From assembly GCA_030141605.1 (NCBI GenBank), contig JAQGDQ010000068.1, positions 436,001-496,000 on the forward strand: a DNA stretch of 60,000 bases. Direction: 5' to 3'. The notes under the pieces were generated by a model. That model worked only from the letters and a program-made list of their open reading frames with translations, searched no databases and was not told the origin of the DNA. This document shows, one piece after another, positions 12,846 through 26,240 of the stretch. The position numbers were made by a program, and so were the translations under genes. The stretch is from Tubiluchus corallicola (lineage: Eukaryota; Priapulida; Priapulimorpha; Priapulimorphida; Tubiluchidae). Positions within the stretch are counted from its first letter, which is position 1. Each line of letters starts with the position of its first letter.

Positions 12846-13970
12846 TAAAAATTAAAACAACATCGAGCATCATTTTTTAAACAATACCAAATATACATAA
12901 TTATATGCAATAAATTACAGCAAAGTGTATCAACTAATGCAGTAATTGGTTTCGCTGAGCAACGTAGCAATTTAACTTACATTCTTTTAGTGCAATTGTA
13001 ATACTTCGCTGTTTTGCAGGGTTTACAAACCGAATAAATGTGAACAAGATCGTACATTGTGTTTGCACTATACTTGATTTTAGTGCACAACGGGTAAACA
13101 GTGAAATTAATTCCAGAAAATAATTTGAGAGCCACGTCATAACATTAACTGCAAAACAAGAATGTTTTCAGCAAGCTGAACAGCGAGCAATATATCTCAT
13201 CACAATTTCCTGCTAAGGATCAACAAAGATAATACTCCTAGATTGATATAATTGATGCTTAAAGTAACTTGAAAATACTAATTTGCGAGAGCGTTCGTGG
13301 CTCTCAGCCGTTTTTCTAAGCCAAATAATCTTAAACAATTAACACCAATGGTCATTCAACGTTACTTCTGGGATAAGATTGAAGTTTGTGGAATAGTTTA
13401 TTTTAGAATATATAAGACCTTGCATGAGTACGGCAGTCACATCTTGGCTGAGCTGGGCTGGGCTGAGCAGCTTGTTACTTTAACTCATTTGGGATGATTG
13501 ACAGATTGCGAAGGCGCATTCTTAAGACCACTACTAAAGAATTAGAAGAGAGCATTTCTAGTATACACTCAAAATATTAAAACCAATTCAGATATTATGA
13601 AACAGAAATTTATCCAAAAGGATAATCTTTCATGAAGACAAACCAGACTTGTCATAATTATGAACATGTATTGTATATGCCTTGTGTAAAAACCAAGCGG
13701 TATTTAATCAACGCGTGGAAACACGCACACGTCACTCCTCTCCTCTAGTGATATCGACAATCGTATTCTAACATTCTTAAAAGCTAACATGAACTCCTAC
13801 ATATCCCATAGGTGGTACAGTCGTTTACAAAATCTGCGACAACTGATATTGTAATCGCAGCAACAAATGATTCATTGAATCGTGTGATATCTCGTGCACC
13901 ACTTGATGTGAATTTTCGAGCATCTGAAACATCGGCTATCAGTTTTTCAACAGGATAGGGCAATTTTGTT
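12846..13970. other. No gene recognised
   Basis: No supported feature; a short degenerate GGGCT run lies near 13450. Confidence 0.5.
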
Positions 13971-14115
13971 CAACCGGCATATATAGGTAGTGGACTTTGT
14001 GCCTGTGGACATGGAGCATCAAAACAGCTGAACATTTATATCTGCACTGTGGCCTTATAAGCCAAAAAAGTGACTAAACTTCGAAAAAGAATTAGTAGAT
14101 CGCACTATTTCCGAT
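13971..14115 (+). pseudogene. LINE C-terminal zinc-knuckle fragment
   Basis: In two adjacent frames the plus strand encodes GLCACGHGASK, then (one base shifted) TAEHLYLHCGLI. Together these fit the C-x-C-x2-H...H-x4-C-type finger that closes many LINE pol proteins ('C.CG....TAEH.L..C'). A frameshift in the middle of the finger and an early stop show it is dead. It is too short for a family assignment. Confidence 0.4.
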
Positions 14116-14613
14116 TACATACTACGAAGCAAAATTTTATTTGATGCGTTTGTAACAATGGAAAAGAAAATTTTATTGTTGTTTTATGTTTAATTGATCA
14201 GCTGTATTTGCTGTACTGCTGTGCTGCTGCTACTAATTAATCTGCTGCACATTTTATTACTGTACTGAAATTTTCAGTGTTATGACTTATTATGTGTTAT
14301 GTTAGGCCTAGATTTGCTCACGTAAATGCACACTCTCCCTATAATCATTATCATAAATATCAGTTTCTAGGTTGACTATGTCTTTGGCATATTGTGTAAT
14401 GATATTGATAGCGGCAAATGTATTTTTCTGGCTATAATTTTTGACTATCTCAGTAACATAGTAAGTTAAAAATTGCCAGGAACTAGAGGCCCATTTATGT
14501 ATTTATGATATTTGTACAGTATGGTGTAAAATTATTGAGCATGCACTTATCTTTCGATGTAAATGATAGTCTATGTTCAGTCAGAACAGACTCGAACATA
14601 TCTCTGACATTAG

Positions 14614-14931
14614 TCAAATGAAAAGAATATCATCAATCCACCGACCTCCTATATGCCAATACCGAACATCAGAATCTTTTAGACAAATGAACTGCATGCG
14701 CCACTGATGAGTGCACTGCGCTTTAGTCTCAAGGATCGAATCGCATTCCCTCTGCCTCTCGTGTCCAAAAACGCCTAAATGGCTCGAGACTGCCTTTCCT
14801 TCACAAGAGATACATAAAAGCGAGAACACTTTAATAACCTCCTCCTGCTTTGTAAATCTGTAGATTTGATGATGGACGTTGTCAAAGTGTTTTTGACATA
14901 CAGTGTGTGCTTGTCTTTCTTTGGCTTCCAT
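14614..14931 (-). CDS. Hypothetical small protein (105 codons), weak candidate
   Basis: An uninterrupted 105-codon frame starts with an ATG in favourable context (AACAGCATGG) after an AT-rich leader. It has mixed, non-repetitive composition with seven cysteines and a tryptophan-rich end (RYWHIGGRW). I do not recognise the product. No splice sites, paralogue or motif support it, so it may be chance, a first exon or part of an unknown mobile element. Confidence 0.2.
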   Translation of the reverse strand: MEAKERQAHTVCQKHFDNVHHQIYRFTKQEEVIKVFSLLCISCEGKAVSSHLGVFGHERQRECDSILETKAQCTHQWRMQFICLKDSDVRYWHIGGRWIDDILFI

Positions 14932-15447
14932 GCTGTTATTTTATTAATTTTAAAACAGCGATAATTTTGTTACGCGGTTCGTACCAGAAAATTTCAACAA
15001 CTTTCGCGCGGGTACTCCTCGCTTAGTAAATTTAACAACTAGTAGAAGTAATACATAAATCTACATAAACAATGTTTGCAAAATTATTATGTTATAGTGA
15101 CTTCGTATGAGTAGGTACAAAAACCAAATGATGAATCTTTACTGGTATTATATAGTTTAGACAATTTAGAAAAAAATGTTCATATGTTTTAAGAGAGACA
15201 CTGTAAGAATCATAAGGTGATACTAGAGATTATTATTATTAATCATGTATCTTTATTTTTTCAATTTTTGAGTAGCAGGTCATAATTTATCTCACTGTGC
15301 ACATGCGCGTGTATTGAACTGAACTAGGCCTTTTACCGTAAGAAAAATGATTTGAATGTTTTCGAAAATCTAAGTACTTCTTCAGTTCCAGTTTAAATTT
15401 CTATAAAGATCTTATTTCACGTATAGATAGATAGCTGTGTCCACAGA
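14932..15447. other. No gene recognised
   Basis: AT-rich sequence; nothing supported. Confidence 0.5.
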
Positions 15448-16890
15448 TCAATGGACGAAAGAAAACGATTTTTTAAAAGTTAACGTGTCGAAGTTAAAAT
15501 TCCTGTAATTTTCAGCATTGCACAAGGGACAAGTTGTAATGTTTCTAACTTGCAATGGTAAGATTCTACATAAATAAGACAGAGCAAAATTATTAGCAAT
15601 TTTAAAGAACATACGCAAACGATGAAATTTAAAACGTTTTTCTAACAAGGTAAAACCACAATCTTTAAGAACAAGTTCTGGCAAAGATCTAAGCATGGCA
15701 CCTATGTAAATTCTGGCAGCACCCAACTGCACGTTTTCTAGTAGTTTCTGATTGTAGTTTTGGCATACCGACCAAAATCATAAATCCACATTCAATTGCT
15801 GGTAAGATGGTGCTATTATAAAGTTTTCACATGTCGCACGAGTAAACAGTGGTTTACGTATCGTAAGTTATCCAGATTTCGGTTTGTTTTTTTTCTATAA
15901 TTTTACTGATATAAAGGGACCAGCTCAGATCATTTGCAATCACATTGCCGAGATTCTTCTGGCATAAGTTTTTTTGGGATTGAAAAATTGAGTCAGCTTT
16001 CCAAAAATTGCATTATTGTCGCAAGAATAAATCTGTGGTAATGTTCCAAAATCAATGAAGCATCCAAATAATAAGTGATATTATGAGATCAAGAAAAGAT
16101 TTAGATCAACCAAGCTCTTGTTAACTAGTGTTGGTTCGTTAATAAGCTGGATTAATTGATTGTAAATTGGTATAATTTTTGACCAATTGTGTTCTCCCTC
16201 GCTTCGCACTCGCCTGCGAAAATAATGTAATGTGGTTGATTCAATGTTTAAAAGATTGTCAGATGAGTGAGATGACTCTTTGTAACTTTTCTATATTTCG
16301 TAGTCTTGATGGGATACCTGTGAGGGCGAAAGATAACATAAGCACATACAAATACTACTAGCTTTTAATTGAATCTCAAACCACAAAAACTCGTAGCAAT
16401 TTTGAGGTATAATATGATAACGAACCTTAAAAGTAATAGGAGTTGTAATATAAAAAGCAATTTCGCCCCCATTTCTATCTCGACCTTTCCTGTCTGGCGC
16501 TTGATAACCCGGTATTATGATTTGATCATCTTTAGTTGACGGAAATGTGATCGAACCGTGTTTCTGTCAGTAGAACCGCATCATGGTGTTTCTCGTTAGT
16601 TAATATCTTAAGTTCGTCCACCTTAAAAGTCTCGTTGTTGGCAAGAAGTCTTCTTACGTTTGCGTCGAGGAAGAAAAAACACTTCTAACTAGTTGTGTCT
16701 TTGCACTGACTGTGTTTATTTAACACGTTGAAAGATCGGAGACTCACCTGTTTTTGCGTACGGCTTCTTCATACTTTAGACACATTTTACTCCACGCCAC
16801 ATGTCCACCTTCGCAGTTATTAGACTTTTGAAGTTTCGGATTCACAGGACTCGGTTTTGTGCTTTTGCGAACACTTCCCACAGACAGGGT
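15448..16890 (-). pseudogene. Internally deleted LINE (CR1/L2-like) relic: ORF1 knuckle, endonuclease, RT thumb
   Basis: On the minus strand four diagnostic pieces follow in the order of an intact LINE. At 16890-16740 is a gag-like ORF1 end with a zinc-knuckle-like NCEGGHVAWSKMC. At 16690-16230 is an AP-endonuclease domain: start-like NVRRLLANN, then VLLTET, then after a frameshift GYQAPDRKGRDRNGGEI. At about 16150-16050 is the endonuclease tail (QLIQLINEPT). From about 15950 to 15448 come the RT connection and thumb (NVIANDLSWSLYISKII; LENVQLGAARIYIGAML; FKIANNFALSYLCRILP). The RT palm with its catalytic aspartates is absent. Several frameshifts and stops make it non-functional. It represents an internal deletion rather than the usual 5' truncation. 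Confidence 0.7.
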
Positions 16891-18545
16891 GTTATTTTTC
16901 CATGCTGTTTAATTAAGCCTATTTATGATAACGATTGCAGAATAAATCAAACACATTGACTGAGAGGAAAGAAGTGTGAACTAATGTGAAATGTGTACTA
17001 AACATGGGTTAAACCAATGATCTTAAAACTACAATGACAACCTGCCTATGTGATCAAGACAGGTTATAATAGTGAATGATCCAACGCTTTTTGTTTTTTA
17101 TTGATTGTTTTTTACTCACACCAGTGTACACATTATGTTTTTCCGTCCTATGTTTGGATCAATGTCCTACGTTTTATTTGTTTCGCTTAAAATATATTAG
17201 AGGGCGACAGCTAATACCCATGCACCCCACATGGCTAATGGCTTACGCAATAACTCATAATGAAGATGAATACAAATGCGGGCAGTCGGAGCACATTAAA
17301 TGAAACTTTACATGTCACTAATAGTCCCACCTACCTAGGCAAACTTCAGTTATTTGTATTACTGAAGCCCCTACGACATCGGATCACGCATTAACAGTTT
17401 GTTTAATTATACAGAAATGACGGTCGTGGAGTATGCGTATTAGAATGTAAGTAAAATGGTACAGGAAAAAATGACACTGGTAAAAATGGCATACGAAAAG
17501 CAGGAAAAATTGCACATATGTTATTTTGATGCTAATAATTTTTATAATAAAACTAGGATGCGATCAACCAAGATCGAAAAATCCTAAACATGTTCGTCTG
17601 GCTCTTTTGATAGAAAAACGTAAAACAAAGATAAACAAGCGAACATGCAAAAAATACTTGTTTAAGTAGTATATACACTAGCAAAAGACTGACAAAGTAC
17701 TTTGTTCATTAAGCAGAATTTTAATCAGTACTGCACGAACACTCAACTTAGTACTTGTCTACATTTTTTAGCCATTTTTGTCGATATTAATAGACTGACA
17801 AGTATATTCCCGTACAATGTCAGCTTTTAAGACTACATGTATAAACAAATGTTATAGAGAGCGTAACACAGGTTTCCAAACGAAAGTTTCTTGAAATTAA
17901 CCTGTAACAAACTCGTAGTTGTTTGGCATGGTGGAGATAATAATTACTCGTATCTTGTGGCCAATCCCTCCTGTTTCCAAAGAGCTATAACACACCCTGA
18001 AAGACCTCCCCAATGTGCTTCATGAATGTTTTTTTGTACTTGGTGTTTGGTCAACTTTTGTGAAAAAAAGAACGGGCACTTTCTGTTCAGCTGATGAGGC
18101 CCGCTAGCTTGAAAGTTACTTAAATAAATATTATCATCTTTGAGACTATAAAGGCATTACGTTTTTCTCTTTCAAGTATACTGCACAAAATTTAATTTCA
18201 CCCACCACGACAGTGTAATCTTTCGTTTATATGTTGTTCAAAATAGGTTTCAAGCAGATCGTGACATATTACTATATGAGAAGACATGCTGCTCAGAACT
18301 GCTGTGCATTTGTGCTGTTTCAGAACATTGTTAGTGTTTTTTAAGATGTTAATGTAGACATTGTTGGCAGCTTACAAGCTTTTAAAGTCCAGTCACATTT
18401 TGAATGCAATTGTTGCACTTAGTTAGTGGCAGTCTCGTGTACTTTACTTTCAACAAAATGCTCAATTAAGGAGCAATGTTTTGTCATGTAAGGAGAGGAA
18501 AAATTAACAGTCAGTGAGATAACACATGTAGGTGCCCAAACAATA
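16891..18545. other. No gene recognised
   Basis: No supported feature; the short plus-strand frame at 17076-17303 shows no motif. Confidence 0.5.
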
Positions 18546-18710
18546 CCTATGACTATGACTATGACTATGACTATGACTATGACTATGACTATGACTATGA
18601 CTATGACTATGACTATGACTATGACTATGACTATGACTATGACGATTACCATGACCATGACCATGATCATGATCATGACCATAACTGTGAGTACGACTGT
18701 GATTATGATG
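18546..18710. repeat. (TATGAC)n hexanucleotide array
   Basis: About 16 near-perfect copies of the hexamer to 18643, then degenerate copies (CATGAC, CATGAT). Two long frames on the minus strand through it (HS-repeat and VI-repeat) exist only because the hexamer lacks stops. Confidence 0.97.
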
Positions 18711-19708
<998 letters not shown>

Positions 19709-22700
19709 GAGCTCTTAATACATCTGTAAAGAAACGTTGTACATCCGAAGTTATAAAAGGCGCAATGGATTCCATGTTGACTATTGGACCAAATAAATCC
19801 TAACAGAGCTTCTTCAGCTCGACAAGAAAGTGAGTGTTATTAGTGCAGCTCTCCACACCTCCCCTTTGTTGGCAGCATTTGTTAAAAGAAGTTCTGTTTG
19901 CAAACATTGTGCATTTATAAGGAACCTTGGTTAATTTTGTTAGGGTTATTAAAAAAATTGTTCCAGTTATTTAACCTGAACTTGAAATCACTACATTAGA
20001 CTAGGCTGGGCTGAGTTAAATTAACTTAAGCTAAGGCATTTTGGAGCGGACCCTGCTTCTCTGTATCCGCTAACGAATGTAGTATCTTCGTCATTGATTT
20101 TGGCTAATTAGGTAAGCTACTAAATTAGTTTAATAGGCTACTAATCTTTTTCTTTAAACGTTTAGCTTTCGTTTCTTTCGACATAAACTGTAGGGAGAGA
20201 ACTGTTACGGTTTTGCTGGGTTGTGCAGAGGGGCGGTCTACGTGCAAAAAGCACATGTGACCCGAACGGGGGGGGGGGGCTAAAGAGCCCGTGCTTTTCT
20301 GGACGCGTGGGTTTGGGGTTTGAAACTACTAAGTCGTAAAGACAAAAACTTATTAAGTTCCGCTGTAAATTTCCAGCATGGGCAACATGTTTAAATATGT
20401 CCTTTTTTAGTAGCCTAAAAAGTGGTCGCCCAGAAGAATGTTCAAAGGCCCCAAATCTCACAAGACTACTTGGCTCTAGAGACTAAACGCGTTGGTTTAC
20501 TGCCAATTACTGGCTTGTCCAGGCTTGGTCGAATATCGGTCAACGGCTACACTACTATAGAAGCGATATATATTACAGAAATTTGAATAGAACTTTTTAT
20601 TTGGTTATGCAAAGAGAAAGCAAAAAATTTTATTTTCCCGATATATCGTCTAATCGGCTTTATAAAACATTGTAACAACTGCCAAAGCAAAAAAAAGTTT
20701 CTACATATAGATTATTTGTACATATTAAGTATGTTTGAAAAAATTTTCTTTCTTGGTAGCAATATTGAGACTTGATAAGACCGGTTAAGGGAAATGCAAC
20801 TCGAAATTTCTCTAAGTTTGCATTCTAATGAAATAAATTTAATGTTTTTTAACATTATTTTAACATTATATAAATCATGAAATTTTTATAACACAATGCT
20901 GAGACTCTACATAGACGTGCTAAAATATCACAGAATTCGGCAAGTGATTTGCCCCATTTTTCAATAGTGACGTTTTAAAATAAAAATTATAGACTTTGTA
21001 GTATTTCTTAATTTTCCCATAACACCCAAACAATAGCTCAATAATCGCTTTGCAGTGGTTATTTTTGTTAGCCAGGTTACTTGGGAAAAACAGCTCCAAC
21101 AGAAAATACCTTGCGATACTAGCAAAATATAAATAATACAACAACAAGTGAAAACTTTGTTCGCTTGACAGTAAGCAGAAAGAAATTTAACAGTCTATCA
21201 GAGTTTCAGGAATCTTGCTGATAAAACCACTTGGGAATTATCTAAATAAAACGCCCTTTAAACAGTTAGCAGAGCCGTCTAATTGCAGAGCGAGCAAAAT
21301 TTATTAAGCTATGTGCCAGTAAAATTCTTTGCTTTCGTAAATCTCTTCACTGATTACTAAACTCGGTTATTTTGCAACTCAAATGACAGTTTAATGATAC
21401 TGCCTAAGCGTTCACGTAAAACTTTAGGCGCTCAGAGCTGCATATTTCATTAAGAAGAGCGAATTAAATTGCCTCGCCATCACAAATTTCAAACAAAATC
21501 CCATAAATTTAAGGAAAAACACGGTCCTGTGTAGTATCTTTACGCTTCACGACTCTAACTGTATCTTAAGTGCGTAACTAGTGGAAAAATCATTAGTCCG
21601 GTAATCAACATATTTGCATTTTCAGTCACAAAACCCTTTGCAATACAGGGTGTACCAGAAGTCTGGAATCATAGCTTGTTATTACTCCTGATCATGCTGC
21701 GATGGATGTACAGAGCGTTTGAGAGAATCAGAATTGGTGCTTAAATGCATGAGCGATGATGGTATGTAAAGTATGGATGACGAAGAAATATCGCGTTGGG
21801 ATGAGAAGTAGTAGAAAACTGGGACGAATGCAAAAACGAAACAACTTGACTTGAGCATGGTTGGGTTGACTGGAAACTTACGGGCTTTAGTTTCAAACAG
21901 TTAATGGGTTTTGAGAGTCGACTCAACCTGTGTATTGGGAAAGACTACGGTCGAAAACCTAAGAATCTTGAATAAAAATTGATATTGTGTGCCATTACAA
22001 AATGCTAACAAACTTGAAAATAAATTTCTTTCCAGATTTCTGGGGCAGCATGTACGACTGTTTGCTAGGTAAAAAACAAAATATGAGGATCAATGAAAAT
22101 TATGAGGAAACGAAAGTAGGCATAAAATAGTTAGCACTTTTGTCAGAAAGAAACCTCAATTTAATTAAAAGGGTAACACAATGGTATTAATATTATGTTG
22201 AGCTTCGTTTTTCATTTTTCTGCAGTATTCACCGCTAGCAAGGTTCGGTCAATTAGTGAAGAATATTGAAGCAAAATGTATCTATGCCTAATTATGTAAG
22301 AGATATACGAACATTTGATGAAAATACTAGTTGGACGATGCTACGTCATAGCGAGAAACCAAATACAGCTTGTTTTGTTGTTTTGTCGTGGAAAACTAGA
22401 CAGAGAAACCTGAGTACATGACCTAGATGGTTTTCATGTGGTATGTACCCAAGCATTAAATAGATTATCTTCTGTATATATTCTAGATGTACTTTAGGCC
22501 TATATGGCTTATGCGGTCACGTTTACCCCAATGATAAAAAACAGTTCTAAATCTCATAGTATCAATACCCTTTCTCTTTTTATAATTGATAAATTGACAA
22601 AACACAATAGGAATGATGAAAGATCGTTCTAGACTATTATATTTACAAGTATTAAGTACTATATTTTTTGCATTTAATAATTCTATCCAACAAAAAAGTA

Positions 22701-23821
22701 AGCCGGTAAGTAAGATAGTAAGTCAGTCAAGAAGTAATTCAGTAGCTAGGAAAAATGCTATGACAACTTTACAAACAACATAACACAAGACAGTAATTTC
22801 ATTTAAACAGGGAATGCTAATAGTAAAAAAAATAAAAATACCCGAGAATTATGCTGCTGATGAAATAAATTTTCAGAGCTGCTTTAAAGGTTTGAAACAA
22901 AACTAAACTGAAAGGAAGACAATGAAAAGGAAGCAAGCAAAGCCTAGTTGAACCAAGAATTTCCCAAAGCCAAATCCAAAATCACGATGCCAGTACGGGA
23001 CGTTTCCTAACATCTTCTCATCAACTAATTAGCGCAGCACCTTCTCTCCTAGCTAGATTTTTCATTTGGTGATTTACAAGCAGAGGTGACCCATTTTCAC
23101 AATTTGGGCACTTTCTCGTGAAACATGCTCATTTTTTTCGAAAACATTTTACGCACTTCAGCAACTTGCACGTAAAAAACTTTCAGCTGTGTCATTAGCT
23201 TCTATCACCTGATTTAGCAGCACCCATTCGTAAAAATATGAACCAGACTCAAAATCTTGAGAGAAGTTCGACAATAATTGAAAAGAAACCGACCAATTCC
23301 AACCCAGTCACATTTTGCCTTTATTCGTGGAATCCAGCCTTACATGTTTTCTGTACTTTTTATCCACACCATCGCTGTAGTTATACAAAAAATGATTTGC
23401 CCACACCCAGTACCATAAAAGTGGCTGAGTGACAAAGCCAACGCCACAATTTCTAGTTTTTGATCTCAAATTCGAGTATTGGCATAAATACTAACAACTA
23501 CGTAAAATTTAAACATGGCACAAAAACCATAGGAGTCACTTGAGCGTAATCGCTAGCCTGTGTCCACTCATCTTGACCCTTTGACTCAAGGTCAAATGTC
23601 AGTACACCATTAAACCCTTACCCATATGTCTGTCCAACAAATTTCATAAATTCTGTACTTTTGAGGTACTTCGTGTCTCAGATTTTGAGGTAAGTAAACA
23701 GATTGTGAAATGCGTACATCAAATCCACGAAGAAATCCAATAATGGAAGAGTCCTCTTATACATCAGAGGGAAAATACACCCAAAAGCAACGATAAGTCC
23801 ATCCACATTGAAGAATCAATA
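19709..23821. other. No gene recognised
   Basis: Over 4 kb without a supported gene. It holds a 13-base G run near 20269-20281. At 21644 there is a single mariner-like terminal motif (TACAGGGTGTACCAGAAGT) with no partner end seen. Open frames are short and motif-free. Confidence 0.5.
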
Positions 23822-23835
23822 AGCAAAGAGAGACT

Positions 23836-23900
<65 letters not shown>
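23822..23900. repeat. (GA)n microsatellite
   Basis: GA dinucleotide run of about 75 bases, about 260 bases beyond the 3' end of the first acetoacetyl-CoA synthetase gene. Confidence 0.97.
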
Positions 23901-23903
<3 letters not shown>

Positions 23904-24162
23904 AATTGTCAACGACTGCTGGTCAGTTGGTACAATGACCGCCTTATGTTAAGGTCTACCTTCATTAACAAAAGGAAAGTAGATAATGAAGGTGCATTTG
24001 AAGATTTATAGTTGTACTTTACTTCACGCAGGAAAATGATTATCAAAATTTGGAAAAATTACTTAACCAAAAACAAAAACTGCGAAACTTTGACAAATCA
24101 TCTATACTTTACTTAACACTGCTGTAAAATGACTATTTTAAAAGTTTCAAAAACCATGTTTC

Positions 24163-26190
24163 CTACCAGTTTTTCAAACTTTGAACATTTTTATAGAAAT
24201 CTAAGGCACGTGGATTAGACAAACCAGAGCGGATACCCGATATTTCCATTCCGGAAATGATTTGCTTAACTGGCACTTCCACTTTTTTCCCGTTGATTGT
24301 GTAGGGAATATCTTCAGTGGCTAAGATAAGTGCAGGAACATGGCGAGGAGAAAGCTTTTCCCTAATATCACACTTAATATGCTCAATCAGCTCTTCTGTC
24401 AGACTGACTTCTTTCTGCAATTTAAGGAATAAAACGACGCGCTCATCACCTTCCTTATTGCACTGCCCAACGCAGAGTGAATCTTCAACTTCCTTAAAAG
24501 ACTCCACGATGTTGTAGATTTCAGAACTTCCAAAACGCACTCCAGAGGGATTCAGAGTACCGTCACTCCTTCCCAGTAAAACCAATCCTCCGGTCTTTTT
24601 GTTGAATTTGCAAAAGTCACCCTGAGTCCATACACCCGGAAATTTGTCGAAATAAGCCTTCCTGTATTTCTCGCCTTCCTTGTCATTCCACAGGCATATT
24701 GGCATAGAAGGAAAGGGTTTTGTACAAACGAGGTCACCCCGTTCACCATATACAGGTTTTCCTTCTTCATTAAAGCATTCAACAGACATAGCAAGCGCAC
24801 GAACTGACAGTTCTCCACGATAAACTGGTGTGATCCAGCTAAGCCCAACAAATGCGCCCATTATATCAGTTCCACCAGAGATGGAACCCAAAAGCACATC
24901 TTGGTTGATGTTTTGGTAGACGTAATCGAAACTTTCAGGTTTGAGTGTAGATCCTGTGCTCGTTATTAATTTTAAACTAAGCAAACTATGCGTCTCATTC
25001 GGCCGAATGTTTCTTTGTCCGAGAATGTCAAGCCATCGCGCACTGACACCTAAAACTGTTATTCCAATGTTGTCCACCAAATCCCAAAGGTGTTTCTCGC
25101 CGTGCACAAGGAATGATCCATCATAAAGCACAATTGATGCCCCGGTGACCAGCACACCAATAAGCCAGTTAAACATCATCCATCCGGTTGTGGTATAATG
25201 CAAAACAATGTCGCTTTCTCTGATATTAAGCATTATCACAATTTCCTTGAATTGTTGCAAAAGCGTTCCTCCCACAGAATGCACGACACATTTGGGCACG
25301 CCGGTTGTACCCGAAGTGAATAAGATAAGCATTGGGTAGTTGAAAGGCAGTTGTTCGAATATCAGTTCTGGAATCTTGCCATCAGGCAAAAGTCCGCTGT
25401 TCAAAAACTCAAAAAGAGTAATGCTGTTAGGGGTCTCATCAAGGTTACACTGCCGTTCCCCTGCAAATGGTATAATAACCACTTTTTCCAGATCTGGTAA
25501 ACCGTCTACTACCCCCTTTAATTTATCTACATTGTTATGAATTTTTCCATTATAAATAACACCATCAACTGAAAATAATAATTTTGGTCGAATTTGCCGG
25601 TATCTGTCTAAAACTCCGGTAATTCCAAAATCCGGTGACGTGCAACTCCAAGTGGCACCAATGCTGGCTGAAGCCAACATGGCCTCTACTGCTTCACAGC
25701 AATTTGGTAAATAGCCTGCCACGCGATCACTTCGTTTCACACCCATAGCTCTCATCGCAGCGGCATAAAGAGCCACACGTTCTCTCAGTTCATTCCAAGT
25801 TCGAGTTTCAATACTTTCTTCTCTTCCTTCTCTAACTGCATATATCGCTACCCCATCGCCAACCGTTTTTAACAAGTTTTCAGCGTAGTTTAGCCTAGCA
25901 CCACTAAACCACTGCGGTCTATCTGTTATGCACTTAATTTTGTCCACCACTTCAGAAAATGTCTGTGAGTGCCGTATGTCGCTAAATACCCAAATTTCTT
26001 TCCAAAAATTGTCATAATTGTCGACCGACCAGGTCCATAACTCCTGATACGTTCGAATTTGTAATCTGTGGTTTTTGTTCACATGTTTAATAAATTTACC
26101 TATTTCTGTGACCTTGTCTGGATCGGGTTTCCAACATATTACATCAGCATCGCCTTCCAAAGGACCAAGCTTGCCACTGTGCAAATCCAT
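24163..26190 (-). CDS. AACS: Acetoacetyl-CoA synthetase, copy 1 (intronless)
   Basis: Activates acetoacetate with ATP and CoA to acetoacetyl-CoA, AMP and pyrophosphate. In animals it is cytosolic and feeds ketone-body carbon into sterol and fatty-acid synthesis. The product is an ANL-superfamily adenylating enzyme similar to vertebrate AACS over its whole length. Numbered from the first possible ATG at 26241: the N-terminal AACS region WFSGARLNYAENLL is at 111-124, the ATP loop TSGTTGVPK at 309-317, SGGTD at 455-459, the A7 motif TQGDF at 539-543, the A8 hinge GRSDGTLNPSG at 557-567, and the catalytic lysine in NGKK at 650-653. I prefer the second ATG at 26190 (675 aa, close to the vertebrate 672). 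A pyrimidine-rich CCTTTGTAG ends one base before it, so the 17 codons above are probably untranslated or intronic. The C-terminus (SLKNW) has no targeting signal. No introns, whereas vertebrate AACS has many. Tandem paralogue at 30168-32222. Confidence 0.95.
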   Translation of the reverse strand: MDLHSGKLGPLEGDADVICWKPDPDKVTEIGKFIKHVNKNHRLQIRTYQELWTWSVDNYDNFWKEIWVFSDIRHSQTFSEVVDKIKCITDRPQWFSGARLNYAENLLKTVGDGVAIYAVREGREESIETRTWNELRERVALYAAAMRAMGVKRSDRVAGYLPNCCEAVEAMLASASIGATWSCTSPDFGITGVLDRYRQIRPKLLFSVDGVIYNGKIHNNVDKLKGVVDGLPDLEKVVIIPFAGERQCNLDETPNSITLFEFLNSGLLPDGKIPELIFEQLPFNYPMLILFTSGTTGVPKCVVHSVGGTLLQQFKEIVIMLNIRESDIVLHYTTTGWMMFNWLIGVLVTGASIVLYDGSFLVHGEKHLWDLVDNIGITVLGVSARWLDILGQRNIRPNETHSLLSLKLITSTGSTLKPESFDYVYQNINQDVLLGSISGGTDIMGAFVGLSWITPVYRGELSVRALAMSVECFNEEGKPVYGERGDLVCTKPFPSMPICLWNDKEGEKYRKAYFDKFPGVWTQGDFCKFNKKTGGLVLLGRSDGTLNPSGVRFGSSEIYNIVESFKEVEDSLCVGQCNKEGDERVVLFLKLQKEVSLTEELIEHIKCDIREKLSPRHVPALILATEDIPYTINGKKVEVPVKQIISGMEISGIRSGLSNPRALDFYKNVQSLKNW

Positions 26191-26240
26191 TCTACAAAGG
26201 TCAGGTAAACTATAAACAAGTATATATTCACTGCTAAACA

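Noticed and set aside
12673-12873. Cysteine/valine-rich frame
   Set aside because: Translation of the compound AC/ACGC microsatellite.
20162-20461. 99-codon minus-strand frame with a proline run
   Set aside because: The proline run is the translation of a G homopolymer; no motif or splice support.
21644-21672. Mariner-like terminal sequence (TACAGGGTGTACCAGAAGT)
   Set aside because: No matching inverted end and no transposase nearby, so an element cannot be drawn.
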